A stretch of DNA of 64,000 nt from Pontederia crassipes (lineage: Eukaryota > Streptophyta > Magnoliopsida > Commelinales > Pontederiaceae): NCBI GenBank assembly GCA_030549335.1, contig CM060196.1:71136139-71200138 (forward strand). The letters are read 5' to 3'. Position numbers and translations under genes: made by a program. Position 1 is the first letter of the stretch. Every line of letters begins with the position of its first letter. Under the pieces are notes generated by a model. The model was not told where the DNA came from. It did not search any database and saw only the letters and a list, made by a program, of their open reading frames with translations. This document shows, piece by piece, positions 11,751 through 23,572 of the stretch.

Positions 11751-13638
11751 GGTGGTCGAGCGAGCAGAACAAGAAACACAAGATTTGAAATGTGTTGGTA
11801 CGTTCTTCTTTCGGTTCATGCAATTTGAGTTTAGTTTAGTTTTTTAATTTGTAATAGAGTGAATTTTAATCTGGAAAGAGTGAATTTTAACGCGCATTGG
11901 ACACATAAAATTTGTCATTATTATTTTTTAGATTTAATACTAATATAATATATTTAACCGGGTCGATACCGAATTTGGATTATAAAAAATCTAGGTCAGT
12001 GTGGGCTGGGGCAATCGGGTCGTTCGGCCTATGCTCAGCCCTAGCTAAACTTTCAGCATTCTATTTCGAAGCTAGTTACTAATTCCATTCTTAGCTGCAT
12101 CATGAGCTGATATACTGACAACATAATAAGCTTCTTCATAAGATAAACTTCGCTTCTTTGTTATCTATGTGGATGTCATATATCTACAATCAATGTTTAT
12201 ACTTGTTGTGCAAAATCTATATAAGTATGGAAAGTAGTGTTTGCACGCTAGATACTGGTACGTCGAGATCGGATTCCCTTTTACAAAAATATAAACAAGT
12301 TTTTAAATTTATAATCTCAATTACACTTCTCAAGTTGCAAATATACAATCATCATCGATGTACAGAACGGGGTCTAACCACAATGAGAGAATTAAATTAT
12401 GTTTCGCTACTACTATCAAGAGAAATCGATTCGTGGAAAAAAAAAGACTAATGAATGTAGATAGTTAAGAAATAAGGGTGTGTTTTTTATATTCTAGATT
12501 TTGTAATTTGTTTGGTTGTCTTTATGTTTAACTTGAAAACTTAAAGTAATTAGGGTCTAAAGTAAAATTTCGTCACTCAACAATATGTAAGATAGAGACA
12601 TGAGGGATCATTCCTATGGGGAACTTGGTACATGTAGCTTCTTCTAAAACTGCATTTGAATGGTAATACTGATGGTGAATGCTTCTCATTCTCGTGAAAA
12701 GTACTCTTCAGTTCTCCTACTCTCATGTTCGAACCGAGTCAAAGCACCATTAGGTGACACTGCATTAAAAATTCGCAGAAATCCTCTCTCGATTTATTCT
12801 ACTTAGGAAGATAAGAATTAATACCGAGAATTTTCCTTCTCGCAACCTGCTAACCTTTCGGCTCATAGCAGGTTGTTTATGACATAAACCCCTTTCGAGG
12901 GGAACCATCGCATGAAGAGAAAAACTCGCACACAAGGCATTCATAAGATAAACAATAAGATCAAATGCCATGAAAGCAAAACATCCGAAATTAATAAGAC
13001 ATCAAACCAAGTCCAGACCCATCAACCCCTCAACCTCATTGGCTGATTAGTTAGACATGCTAAGTTTGAATTTTAAGTTAAGAAAAAACTTAATGTAGTA
13101 AGATAACATGCGAAAACGAAGACGAAAATTAAAATTAATGTCCATAATGCCGATCGAAGTGGTCGGAGTTGATCCAGCCCTCCTCATTGATTCTGATACT
13201 TCTCATTCTTCCATCTTTGCACCTTCTCTCCAATGCTCTCTCTCCACCCACTTTTTGTTGTCACCTCCTTTATACTCTCCATCTTTGATCCTTCTCTTTT
13301 GATTTGTACTATCAGGCTTCATCAAAGCCTTTAGCATTTCGATATCCGATAGTGTCCAGCTAGTACCTTGTCCTCTTGATCATCTGCTGATTCTATCATG
13401 CGGTACATGTAGGCAGGTGACCTGCCCTGTGGTCCAAGATTAGGCAGCGCGTTCTCTCATTGTGCCGCATCCACTTCGTGCTTCCATTGCAGCCAGCGCC
13501 CAACAAAGAATCGCCCGCACTTGTGTGACAGGCAAGGAATATACTAATAGTATATGAACATGAGCCGAAAATGATTAGATGACTTGAAATATTAGAAAGA
13601 GTGATGAATACATGCTGTCCGATTGTTTTCATACACTA
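11751..13638. other. No recognisable gene (copy A)
   Basis: Only short frames are present. Around 11955-12050 a GC-richer strip (ggtcagtgtgggctggggca, then atgctcagccctag) resembles one end of a hAT-type MITE, but no partner end is visible. At 12765-12971 a 68-codon minus frame is conserved in copy B and is not recognised. At 13396-13632 a short minus frame differs in frame between copies, so it is not a maintained gene. The copy B counterpart is 53607-55513. Confidence 0.5.
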
Positions 13639-13941
13639 TTAGAAAAAATATAATACATTTTTCATGTCAAAATAGATGCCATCAATATTGTACCTTCCCT
13701 CGTCTGGAACTTGCAGCAAGATTCGGAAACACAGCTCCTCACCGTTTAGTTCGAATGGAATGGCGTTCTGAAATCGGTATCCAGTACTTTGGTTGGGGTG
13801 AGTCCAGAATTTGAGGTTGCCCTCTATACCCTGCGCTTCTTCGTGGGTGGCGAAGACAACCGTGTCACTTTGGGCCCCTATTCCGTCAATGTAAAGTGCT
13901 ACAGGCTTGAAAACAACAGAATTGGCTCGGCTTTTCCGATA
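13639..13941 (-). pseudogene. Exon-like open stretch, unrecognised (copy A)
   Basis: A minus-strand frame stays open for 100 codons with no ATG required. It includes VALYIDGIGAQSDTVVFATH, LKFWTHPNQSTGYRFQNAIP and FRILLQVPDEGRYNIDGIYF, which read like real protein. It lies between in-frame stops (stop complement at 13639-13641, upstream stop at 13942-13944). It may be a single exon of a decayed gene. The plus strand is also partly open here, so strand choice is uncertain. I do not recognise the domain. In copy B the copia element lies inside it. Confidence 0.3.
13853..13857 (+). other. Empty copia target site in copy A
   Basis: A single aagac is continuous with the sequences that flank the copia element in copy B (gggtggcg before, aaccgtgtca after). 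It shows the uninterrupted state of the insertion site. Confidence 0.9.
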
Positions 13942-13944
13942 TCA

Positions 13945-15021
13945 GAATTCTGAATAGATCTCCAAGATTTAAACATCTCAGTAATTAGCTATCAGCTGCT
14001 GTTGTTCATTATTTTGTCCATTCTTTGGCAAATGCAACAAGTCGTGATTGTTACAACTGTGCATGTTTGCAAATGTCTGAATGAGTTATTGTTCGTGTAA
14101 GTCAAGTTTGGAATAAATCTCTGGTATTGATTTCGGTGATTCAAATTGGTTAATAATTGAGTGGGTTTTATATGTTCTACTCTATGAATTTGCAAGATAA
14201 AATTGTAAAGTGTTGCAGCGCTGCACACTCGGCCTCCTCATTTTGTTGATGTCCTCGTATTGTTATTTTAGTTCTCTTTCTATATAGCTCATTTGCTTCA
14301 TGGTTTAGAGGTCTCTTGTAAGACGGAATAAATTATTATTGACTAAATTCATAATGAAGGTTAAATCTATCAATTCAATATTTTGTTTTTAGGGAAAATT
14401 GGATGGGGTATAGTGTGACAACTTAACAATATATGGGCGAAAATATAATAATTCGTTAAGAATTATATATTTCGATGGATAGGAATGTGTGAATTAATAA
14501 CATTGATTTTTTTTATCATCACGCCTGTTATTATGAATTATAATATGGATAGAAAAAAAGAAGCTGAATTTATTAAGTGTTTAGAATTTGTAGTACTGAA
14601 GAAATAAGGATGTGTTTTCGTCATTAAAATAATATAAATATAAGGAAGATAGTTACAATGATATTTAACAAAAACTCATTCATTCTGAATGATTTTATAC
14701 TTAAATCAAGAGGATTATCTTTTTTTTTCGTTTCCCATTTTCTGGTTTGATAAGTAAAAACAGCCCTTAAACTCTAATCTTTTAAGTTTACCTCTAAAAA
14801 TAACATAAAATTTGAAAAATAGTGGTAAAATGATGAAATTATATGACGTCAATAATTGTTAAGCTGAAGTATGTTCATTACAAAATTTTTGTTCCGTCTA
14901 AATTCTTTAAGCCGTTTGGATGAAGGACATAAAGTGGCGTACATGGTCCCATGCACAAAAATATATTCATACTTATTATATACATAATATATATATATAT
15001 ATATTGATAAGTCCTTTTCTT
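13945..15021. other. No recognisable gene (copy A)
   Basis: There are only short frames on either strand and an imperfect TA run at 14988-15005 whose length differs from copy B (61771-61780). I see no element ends inside. The duplicate is 60736-61797. Confidence 0.5.
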
Positions 15022-15432
15022 TAGGGGCGAGCAATGGCTGGAAAAATCAAAATTTGTTCCCAACCCTCGGTCGGTAATCGGATCCGGTCTCAACCCAATC
15101 GGGACGGGTTCATTGTGAAAATTTGAATCGTGTACCGACCTGGTAATACATATTATATGAATATTAATTATTTTAAAACATTATATTTATATTTATTTTC
15201 AATTAAATTCTCTAATTTATTATATGTATATCTTAAATATATATTATTATATATGTAATTTAATTAATAATTATTATATTTTATATAATAATATTAATTT
15301 TTATTTTATGATTAAATCAGGAAAATTGAGAATTTTTTTATTTTTCTCTCAATTTAATCGGGACCGGGTCCGAGATTTTGCAAATCAGAAACAAACCGGG
15401 GCAGATCCCAGACTCGGATTTGAGCGCCCCAA
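15022..15432. mobile_element. hAT-like MITE (copy A)
   Basis: This is a 411-bp AT-rich element with inverted ends: taggggcgagcaa on the left, and on the right gagcgccccaa, whose complement is ttggggcgctc. It is flanked by a pyrimidine-rich near-direct repeat (ccttttctt / ccttttttt), compatible with an 8-bp hAT target-site duplication, although low complexity weakens this. GC-rich sub-terminal segments (ggtcggtaatcggatccggt on the left) surround a TA-rich core. No transposase is encoded. Confidence 0.5.
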
Positions 15433-15990
15433 CCTTTTTTTATTTAAAACTAACAACTTTTTTATAAATAATTTCACATAAATAATTTTCATATTTTCAA
15501 ACATTAAGTGCAACATCTGGTTTTATTATCCTGAAACTTATTTGATTTTTCTCCTTACATCTTATACTTTTTCCTCTCTGGAAATAATTTATCTTTTTCT
15601 TAAAAAACTTAAAATACAGAAGAAAACTCTTAGATCATAAATTACCCTTCACTAAAAATATCTTATTAATCCTATTTGTTTTATTCATTTCCATTAATCT
15701 CTATGACTCTTTAAACTATATTTTTTTTAGAAATTCATTATTATTAGTTAATGGTCTGAAACAAAGGTTAACACTAACTTTTTTTTATAATTTATGGATT
15801 CTCACATAGTTCCTTAATTAATTAGTTAATTGAATTGGGATGCTAATTTATAAGTGCATGCAAAATTTTAATTAATTAATGTCAATTTTAATTTTATATG
15901 ATGTAATTTATTAACTTAAATTTTATTTATAAATAGTCTATTTTTTTATAGTTTGATTCCATTTTTATTTTATTGTTATGCAAGTGAAAA
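15433..15990. other. AT-rich sequence, nothing recognised (copy A)
   Basis: This is simple AT-rich sequence with 'ttaattaatta' words and no open frame or clear element end. The duplicate is 62209-62764. Confidence 0.5.
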
Positions 15991-17163
15991 GTACGTCGAT
16001 CATGCTTAGATTTATTCACTCATACGAACAAATATTTTCGGTGCTCACGAAGATAGCGAGCGGAATGAATCATATAAGCCATGGTGTGATTGTTAACAAT
16101 GTTGCCTAATTTAGAGAGAGAGAGGTCAGATACGAGATTCAAGTTTGGGCGTTATAGGGTAGCGAGCAATTTGAAAACTCGGGTCAGGCGTTGAAATGTA
16201 GCGACTTAAGTCCGTGCGGTGTATAAATAAAATAGAGCTAGACATACGCTCCTTCAGTGAGAGTCTCCACCGTAGTACTTATATTTAGTATCAAGTATGC
16301 AAAGTCGACCTAGAGAGAAATGATGAGTTGATTAGTTTGATGGTTATCATGGTGTGAGTCTTTGGCTGTCCTTAGACTCTTGATTATGTCTTAAGGAAAG
16401 GAATTAGTGATTGTTACTTTAGCATGGTACTCAAAGGTGAAAAGTAAAGTAGTCTATCGAGCTACATCTAGGAAAGCAGCTAATTCACTACTAAGAGACA
16501 TGAGAGCGAGAAAGAACTGTTGTGAGCTGTATTAAGCTTTCACATACAATTGACCAACTATTTTTAAAATAGTTATGTGAAAGATAGTTATCGCGGAGCA
16601 AGACATACATTGTCTTAGCTATGCTGCAAGAAAAATCTAGGGCATAACAAGATACATTATTTGAGCATTCATTGGCTCATGCGTGAGCTGTCATGAATCC
16701 CTAACGGGCATGACATGCTTTAGAGATAGTTGAGCGATTGAACCTTAATATGTATCTTTCTAGCTCTTATAAAAAATGTTCTTGTACTCGTGGATCGCAC
16801 GACACATTTACCAATTCTGGACGAATCAAAGTGCAACGCCCAATGCAAACAAATGAGAGATTGAAGGGCAAATGCCCTTTTGGGCTACACAGTGGACTGC
16901 GTGCGTGCCTGCATGGCCCACTCGGACAGAAACGCATGGATCAAGTGTGCATATCGCGCGCGGATCCTGCGCGATCACGCAGGCACGTCACGTCACGCAG
17001 GCACTACACGGATCGCGCGCACGAGGTTCGCGCAGATCCTGCCTGTTGACGTGCCCAGAGCGCGCACGTCTGTACGATCTCACGTGATGTGCTCTACCTA
17101 ACTTCTTGTCCAAGTCTTCCTCTCATATAAAAGGAGACCCATAGGATATCCCAAACACACTTT
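15991..17163 (+). mobile_element. Gypsy-type LTR-like sequence with TATA boxes (copy A)
   Basis: A TATA-like tataaataaa lies near 16221. A GC-rich, palindrome-rich tract at 16950-17090 (repeated gcacgtca and gcgcgcg words) is followed by tataaaag at 17126-17133 and 'gagacccata'. The same promoter motif occurs at 45957 in the LTR-like modules, so the two are related. Homology with copy B stops at 17163, about 30 bp past the TATA box. It is a truncated fossil LTR with no coding sequence. Confidence 0.5.
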
Positions 17164-18410
17164 TTTTCTATGTGAAATAAGAAAAATTCGAAGTTGAATT
17201 AGTTCTGAAATTTTGACTGTCAAACTCCGATATTTGAGCCATAACATGTTTTCAAATCATCTTAGGACCATATAATTTGAGTAGGAATCCTTGTGGACTT
17301 GAAATTCTTTCAAAAATATTTTCAAATCTCGAAATTGGACTTCATCACGGACCTATTGCGGTGATTTAATGGTCTAAACAGAGTCTGAATCAGGTTAGAA
17401 ATGAGTTTTCATGACGTGTTATAGGGTTTTCACGATCCTTACTATGTTAAAATAGTGAATCTTCACGGCCCGTGTCTTGGGCACTTTTTTGGACGTGAAA
17501 AATGTATTTTAACAGTCCATTACTGAGTTTTATGGCCGTCTTCACGACCCGTGAAAGAGTCTTCACGGCTCGTGACAGCCTAATTTTAGCTTTGGCAGTT
17601 CCACCGTTTTTCACTTTCTATCTCCGTTTGAATTCCGATTTGAGCGTGGTTTTCTTTGTTTGCTTCGTAATTTAATTTTCTTGCTTCCTAGGTAATAAAA
17701 TAAAATATTTGTGTAGATTTCCATTTTGTAAAATTAATATAAATAAGCCCATAAAATTATGCATGCTATTAGAAAATGATTCGAAATGAGATTAAATGTA
17801 TTAATAAATATATATTATATTTTGCATGCATCAATTACTGTATGGACTTATAATGGGCGACCGTTTGACTAATGGATGACCGTTATGTGGACAGAAAAAA
17901 ATATGACTCTAATCCAACTCCTCTGATTTATAAAGCTTTTGTCCACATGATTCGTTAAAGAATGAAATGAAGTTAAAGAAGATTCGGAGCTTTGCTCCAT
18001 CGACCTTAATCGATCTTCGGATTGAAAGAGAGGTCCACGATGCTTCGGAGCTTTGCTCCATACAGTCTTGAGCAAACTACGGATTGAAAGATATGTCCAC
18101 ATGATTTGGAGCTATGCTCCATACGGCCTTGATCGATCTTCAGATTAAAAGAAAGGTCCACGATGATTCAGAGTTATGGTCCATACAACCTTGATCGATC
18201 TTTGGATTGAAAGAAAAGTTCACTATGATGGGGGAAATTAAGCCTGCCCTGAGCAAAGCACTTCCTCACGGATTACCATTTGTCCTATCTAGATGGGAGT
18301 GTCTCCATTACTGATGTTTCCGCCTTGCGAGAGGTCATCCTAGCTCGACGGGGCTGGCCGTGGCACTGATCACCCACTAGCCCATAATGATCCAGATAGT
18401 GACACCTTGA
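17164..18410. mobile_element. Mosaic of LTR-type relics
   Basis: 17164-17840 contains repeated 'cacggcccgtg' and 'cacgacccgtg' words and an AT-rich end (attatgcatgctatt), like plant gypsy non-coding DNA. 17840-18410 is a diverged relative of the 340-830 segment of copy A: both contain 'ggagc..tgctcc', 'gaccgtt' or 'gaccgct' words and end with a 'ctgatcaccca...ggcccat'-type stretch. No coding domain is visible. Confidence 0.4.
17985..18230 (+). repeat. Tandem array, four units of about 61 bp
   Basis: Units start at 17985, 18046, 18107 and 18169 (period 61, 61, 62). Each starts cggagctttgctcca or a variant and contains 'cttgatcgatcttcggattg'-like and 'aaagaggtccac'-like words. Units differ by about 10-20%. 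The array sits inside an LTR-type relic and matches a single diverged unit near 495-545 of copy A. Confidence 0.85.
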
Positions 18411-19492
18411 GTGCTGGCAATGATATTCGATCTAGATCGTGGAATTCCCTAAAAGAAATGAAGAGTTCTTCCAACAAAAAAAATGAATGAATGAAAGCAA
18501 GAATGAACGAAAGAATGGAAAGTATGAAAGAATGAATAGTCCCAAGATGAACGAAAGAACATGAATGATTGAACAAGTACTCATGACGTTTTTATTGATC
18601 CTTCACATCGATCCATCTCTATTGTACATTATTCATATATTTTGCTCCATGCTTATCCTTATGGAATTATCATATGACTTATATGAACTCACACTTAGCT
18701 TTATGCTAATGGTGGAGTTTGCTTCCCTGTGTGCTCATGACGTGATTGTCATGTCTAATATGAGTCGTATGTTTATCTGTTATATTAAATAGTATATCTA
18801 TTTTGATGGGTCTATCGGATCATGGTCGACCGTAGGTGTTTTTATGTTTAGTATTTATACTTTTATCTTTACTACATCAAACATGAGACTATGGGATGTA
18901 CCTTTTTGCTTCTGCACTATGTTTTATATTAAGACAATTTGTCGTATTTTCTCTTTTAGATTGCGCATTGTTCTCTAATTATTATATTATTTTAATTAAT
19001 AAGTCTTCTGCTGATGTGTCAATTTTTTTTATCATTTGGATTAATAAAAGAGTAAAAAAAAGAAGAAAATGATAAAGTACGAGAAAAGATCGTATCACGT
19101 ATGTTACAATTTTTCTTGTTGACAAAAAAGAACAAGATAAACTAACCGGCTTTGTAGACTAATGATGCCGATTGAAAGAATCCTCCTCCAGCGCACCTGG
19201 TTTATGATTACAGCAGGACAAACCTTTCTCACAGAGAATGGGAAACGACTCCTTGGATCTCAAATGAACAATTAAAAAAAAGCTTTCTTTCATGCGATCA
19301 CGTATGCCGCGTCGAGATTCCTTGGTGAGACAAGCAAAGGAGGGGGCTTGGGAGGGGCCTAGCTGGCAGCATTGGAGCAGACATGGTGGTGATGTGGCGG
19401 CGTCACTTATAAGCTTATTATCATCTTCGTGTTTTGTTAACGTGGAATTATCTTTTTTCACCATTTGATCCTTTCATCTTAGGTGACGTCCT
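18411..19492. other. No recognisable gene
   Basis: 18470-18570 is a purine-rich low-complexity stretch built from gaat/gaaa words (atgaatgaatgaaagcaaga). A minus frame of 101 codons at 19159-19464 (with PPCLLQCCQLGPSQAPSF) is open but not recognised, and no splice or promoter context supports it. A plus frame at 18565-18792 is AT-rich and looks accidental. Confidence 0.5.
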
Positions 19493-19790
19493 CGTTGAAT
19501 GGCCCATAGGCCGAGTTCATTTTTATATGATTCAAGTGAGCACGCGAGGATGACTTTGATACCTTTTGTAACACCCTCTTAATTTCATCAAAATACTTTT
19601 CGCTTTTGGTCGAAGCTCCGCACGAATTTAAAATGCGTCATCGTTGAGTGGCCCGTGGACCGGGTTTGTTTCCACATGATTCAAGTGAGCACGCGGTGAT
19701 GACTCTGATATCTTTTGTAGCACTATTTTAGTTTTATCAAAATATTATTCGTTTTGGATCGAAAGTTCATACGAATTTAAAATATGTCTT
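19493..19790 (+). repeat. Direct repeat, two units of 149 bp
   Basis: Unit 1 (19493-19641) and unit 2 (19642-19790) both run from cgttga(a/g)tggccc through atgattcaagtgagcacgcg to cgaatttaaaat. They differ by roughly 15-20%. The 'tttgtaacaccctc' segment in unit 1 looks like a gypsy LTR start, so this may be a relic of LTR ends (inference). Confidence 0.8.
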
Positions 19791-20737
19791 AATAAATAAA
19801 GAGGATGTCAATTATAAATTCATAATCACATCTATATTTTATCCATATAAAATTATCTTTCTTCGTTCTGTGATCCTTTCTGTCTTTCTTGAAGCCTTAC
19901 AAGAGAAGAAAGGAGAAAGGCGTGATGCACAAATTTATTTGTTTGAAGTCTGGGCTGCGAAGTCGGGGTCAACGCTGGTGACCTCTTGGTCGCAGCCGTA
20001 GAGGCGTCGAGCCGCTGCAAATGTTGGGATTATTTCAATATCTAGTGTACAAGCATTTGATAACATAAATAAAAAAAATGTTTTCCTACTAAAAAAATAC
20101 AGAAATATTTTTATAAATAAAATTATTGCATTAGCTTTTGAATACAAATGAAAGGAAAATATTTTTTACCGGGTCCCACGGCGCAAACAATTTAATTGAA
20201 TTAATTGTACTGACCTTTCCCAAGGTCGACATTTTAGATGTCAAAACAAAAGAAAAAAACTTTTTTTTTACTTTACGTGCTTTATACATCGATATATGTA
20301 GATTTGAGATAATTGATGATACAGTAATTTCTGTGGTTGGATCTTTTTATTATGATATATCTTAATCTTCTTTAGTTTTATTACACTTCAATTCCCATGA
20401 CACCTGTAGGTTAATTTTCTTGGAGCCATCTTACTCAGATTGAAGTTTTTCAATTTAATTCCTTGTAATAAAAAGCTTCGTGATACCAAGAAAAATAACT
20501 TTTTTTATTTAAAGTAAAATTATAGTGGCACGATATAGAAATTAAAATGTTTCACTTTTCATGTAAGAATTTCGATATTCCATTATCTCTAATATATACT
20601 TTCCTGTGTTGGAACTCATAAAAAATTCTTGTTGTGATTTTTTTATGCTTTTGTAGATTTTGCTTCTTATTCGTGAAATTAATTAATTCATACGTTTGTT
20701 TATAACTGAGAAATTTATATTAAAAAGGTGTCATTTA
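19791..20737. other. No recognisable gene
   Basis: There are short AT-rich frames only (19935-20147 minus, 20138-20365 plus), without recognisable domains. I see no element termini. Confidence 0.5.
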
Positions 20738-20785
20738 TCTTATACTAGTATGATGACTCGCGCGATGCGCGGAGGACACAGAATT
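20738..20785 (+). mobile_element. Possible Helitron 5' terminus
   Basis: The sequence tcttatactagtatgatgac runs straight into the hairpin cgcgcgatgcgcg (20759-20771, 5-bp stem). A TC start followed closely by a CGCG-rich hairpin in AT-rich DNA is a pattern I associate with plant Helitron 5' ends. No CTRR end with hairpin and no Rep/helicase gene could be found, so the extent is unknown. Confidence 0.3.
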
Positions 20786-20918
20786 AAATAAAAATTTTAA
20801 TTATAAAATAAGTAATTTTATTTTGATATAGATTTTATAAACTATCTAATCATTTTCAAACTTTAGAAACTTATATATGTAAATATGTAATAATAAATTA
20901 AATTTATTTGGAATTACT

Positions 20919-21276
20919 TTTTAAAATCTATTACATTCTTTTTTTATTTTTAATTATTTTTAATCTATCTTTGCCTCCTTTAACTTTGTTACTTTGTTAA
21001 CATTTATTACTTAATTTTTTTTTATTTTATTGATGTTAATTTACTAATGACAATATAGAAACACCATCACTTCTTCTTCCAAACTACATATCTTTCTAAT
21101 TTTGATATAATATAGATATAAACAAAAAATTTTATCTATATTTTTTAATAATATCATATCTTAGAATTAAGTAAATATTACTTATTTTAATATAATAATG
21201 TCTATCATTTTGCTTTTTTATCTATGTTTTTCTATACATATATGAAATGACAAAGATATGTCCATTTAATTATATA

Positions 21277-21328
<52 letters not shown>

Positions 21329-22642
21329 AAATGACAAAGATATGCAAATTCTTTTATTACTTATCTATGTTTTATAATTTGTAATTAATTATATTTTGTT
21401 GGCTATTTTTTAAAAGACGTCCACCACAATGCATTCACTTCTTAATTAAGTATATTTTTATAATATTTTATTTTAAAACATATACTTAATAGTTATAACT
21501 TTCTTCCAATAATCTATATAAAAAATTATATTTTCATTCTTAAAAATTAATTAATATTACTTTTTATCATACATAATCTAAATTTTAAAAATCAATTATC
21601 TAAATCATATTACATGACTTTATGATAGAGTTACATCCAACTTCTAACTCTCTTTAAGGTGTGTATATATGCATGTTATGTCTGTATTGAATAAAAATAA
21701 CGATTGAAGTTGAATATTTTATTTAATATAACTAAAAGTGTATTACATTTTAAAATCTATTACATTCTTTTTCATTTTTAATTATTTTTAATCTATCTTT
21801 GCCCCCTTTAACTTTGTTATTTTGTTAACATTTATTACTTAATTTTTTTTATTTTATTGATGTTAATTTACTTATGACAATATAGAAACTCCGTCACTTT
21901 TTCTTCCAAACTACATATCTTTCTAATTTTGATATAATATAGATATAAACAGAAATTTTTATCTATATTTTTTAGTAATATCATATCTTAGAATTAAGTA
22001 AATATTACTTATTTTAATATTTTAATAGTATCTATTATTTTGATTTTTTATCTATGTTTTTCTATGTGACAATGTAAAAATATCATATTTGACATGCTAT
22101 ATGTAAAGACATATAATATAAATAAAGTAAATTATTATATATCATACTAAAATGACTGTTCAAATTATTTAATTATATGTATGTCAACTTCTACAATTCC
22201 ATTTAATTATATATGTATATATATATGAAATGACAAAGATATGCAAATTTTTTTTATTACTTATCTAATTTTTATAATTTATAGTTAATTATATTTGTTG
22301 GCTATTTTTCAAAAAATGTCCACCACAATGCATTCACTTCTTAATTAAGTATATTTTTATAATATTTTATTTTAAAACATATACTTAATAGTTATAACTT
22401 TCTTCCAATAATCTATATAATAAATTATATTTTCATTTTAAAAATTAATTAATATTATTTTTTATCATACATAATCTAAATTGTACAATTCAATTATCTA
22501 AATCATATTACATGACTTCATGATAGAGTTACATCCAACTTCTACCTCTCTTTAAGGTGTGTATATATACATGTTATGTCTGTATTGAATAAAAATAACG
22601 ATTGAAGTTGAATATTTTATCTAATATAACTAAAAGTGTATA
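20919..22642 (+). repeat. Tandem duplication of an AT-rich segment (829 + 895 bp)
   Basis: Unit 1 (20919-21747) and unit 2 (21748-22642) begin ttttaaaatctattacattc and end aactaaaagtgtat. Similarity is high, about 93-95% by eye, through most of the length. Unit 1 holds a long TA run (21290-21319) where unit 2 has about 100 extra non-repetitive bases (about 22065-22200). No coding sequence is present. The unit junction lies within a shared ttttaaaatctatt word. Confidence 0.88.
21274..21320 (+). repeat. TG/TA microsatellite
   Basis: Short gtgtgtgt is followed by an uninterrupted TA run inside unit 1 of the 829-bp tandem duplication. Confidence 0.9.
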
Positions 22643-23536
22643 TTTGGCGTTGATAGCATTTATTTTAATAACAAATATAAGCAATAGATTATTTTTTAAT
22701 ATTATTATTTGAGTATGGATGGCAAATTTTTAAGCTGATAATAAATTAATTCCATACAAATCCTCACCTTGTTATATTTTTTATAATATTTTATTTTTTA
22801 GTGTTTGATAATATTTACATGAGGAACTAAAAGAATATATGATATATTTATATAAATTAATATTTAGTTTATTCATGTTATCGTTATAGATAAACATAAT
22901 ATATTATTTAAAAGTAATTTTATAAAAGTTTATTTTGTATGTGTCAAGTAACATTTATCCCTTCTCCATCTCAAATATAATGTGGATTATTATTAATATA
23001 TAAATTTATTTTTTTTATTCGTCATTTGAGTTTCTATCAATGGAATAATATGAATATATTTTGTTCTTTATAATACAATATAGATATGAAATATGATTGT
23101 TAAATTTAACTTCTATATAACTTAGCATTAGAATTTATTTACAATTCTTTTATTTGATTATGTGTCACATGCTTCTACCTTAAGTCTTCAAACTTATTGA
23201 TATTGATTAACTTACTCAGAAAGATAGCTATAAAGTTTGTGGATTCTTCTTATTTTATAGTCCATCTTATTTATTTCATATTACAAACTTCAAATGTGGA
23301 ATTAAATTAGATGGTTGAATATGCTTCCATTTTTATTTTATCTCATTTCATTTATATTTGGAAACCTTTGAATGTGGGAATAAAAACATATTTATAGATA
23401 GATACAAAAAATATTAATTTTATCGTACACAATCAATTCTCATTCATAATAGTTTTTAAAAATATTTATAACTATTTAATATTATTTTATTTTATATGTG
23501 GCATCGTAAGAGTTTTTCATTGGCAACTTCTACCTC

Positions 23537-23572
<36 letters not shown>

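Larger units (their letters stand above)
1..17163 (+). repeat. Segmental duplication, copy A
   Basis: This block is collinear, in the same orientation, with 44162-63950. Position 1 pairs with 44162. Homology ends near 17163, where copy A switches to unrelated sequence right after a shared TATA-box region while copy B continues as LTR-like sequence. A hand comparison of about 1.7 kb gives roughly 1-1.6% substitutions plus small indels. Copy A has a LINE (5837-8040) that copy B lacks, and lacks the copia element present in copy B. The left end lies outside the window. Two uncollapsed haplotypes placed in one contig would look the same. Confidence 0.95.

Noticed and set aside
19159-19464. 101-codon minus-strand frame as a gene
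   Set aside because: No domain, splice or promoter evidence, and it lies among relic repeats.
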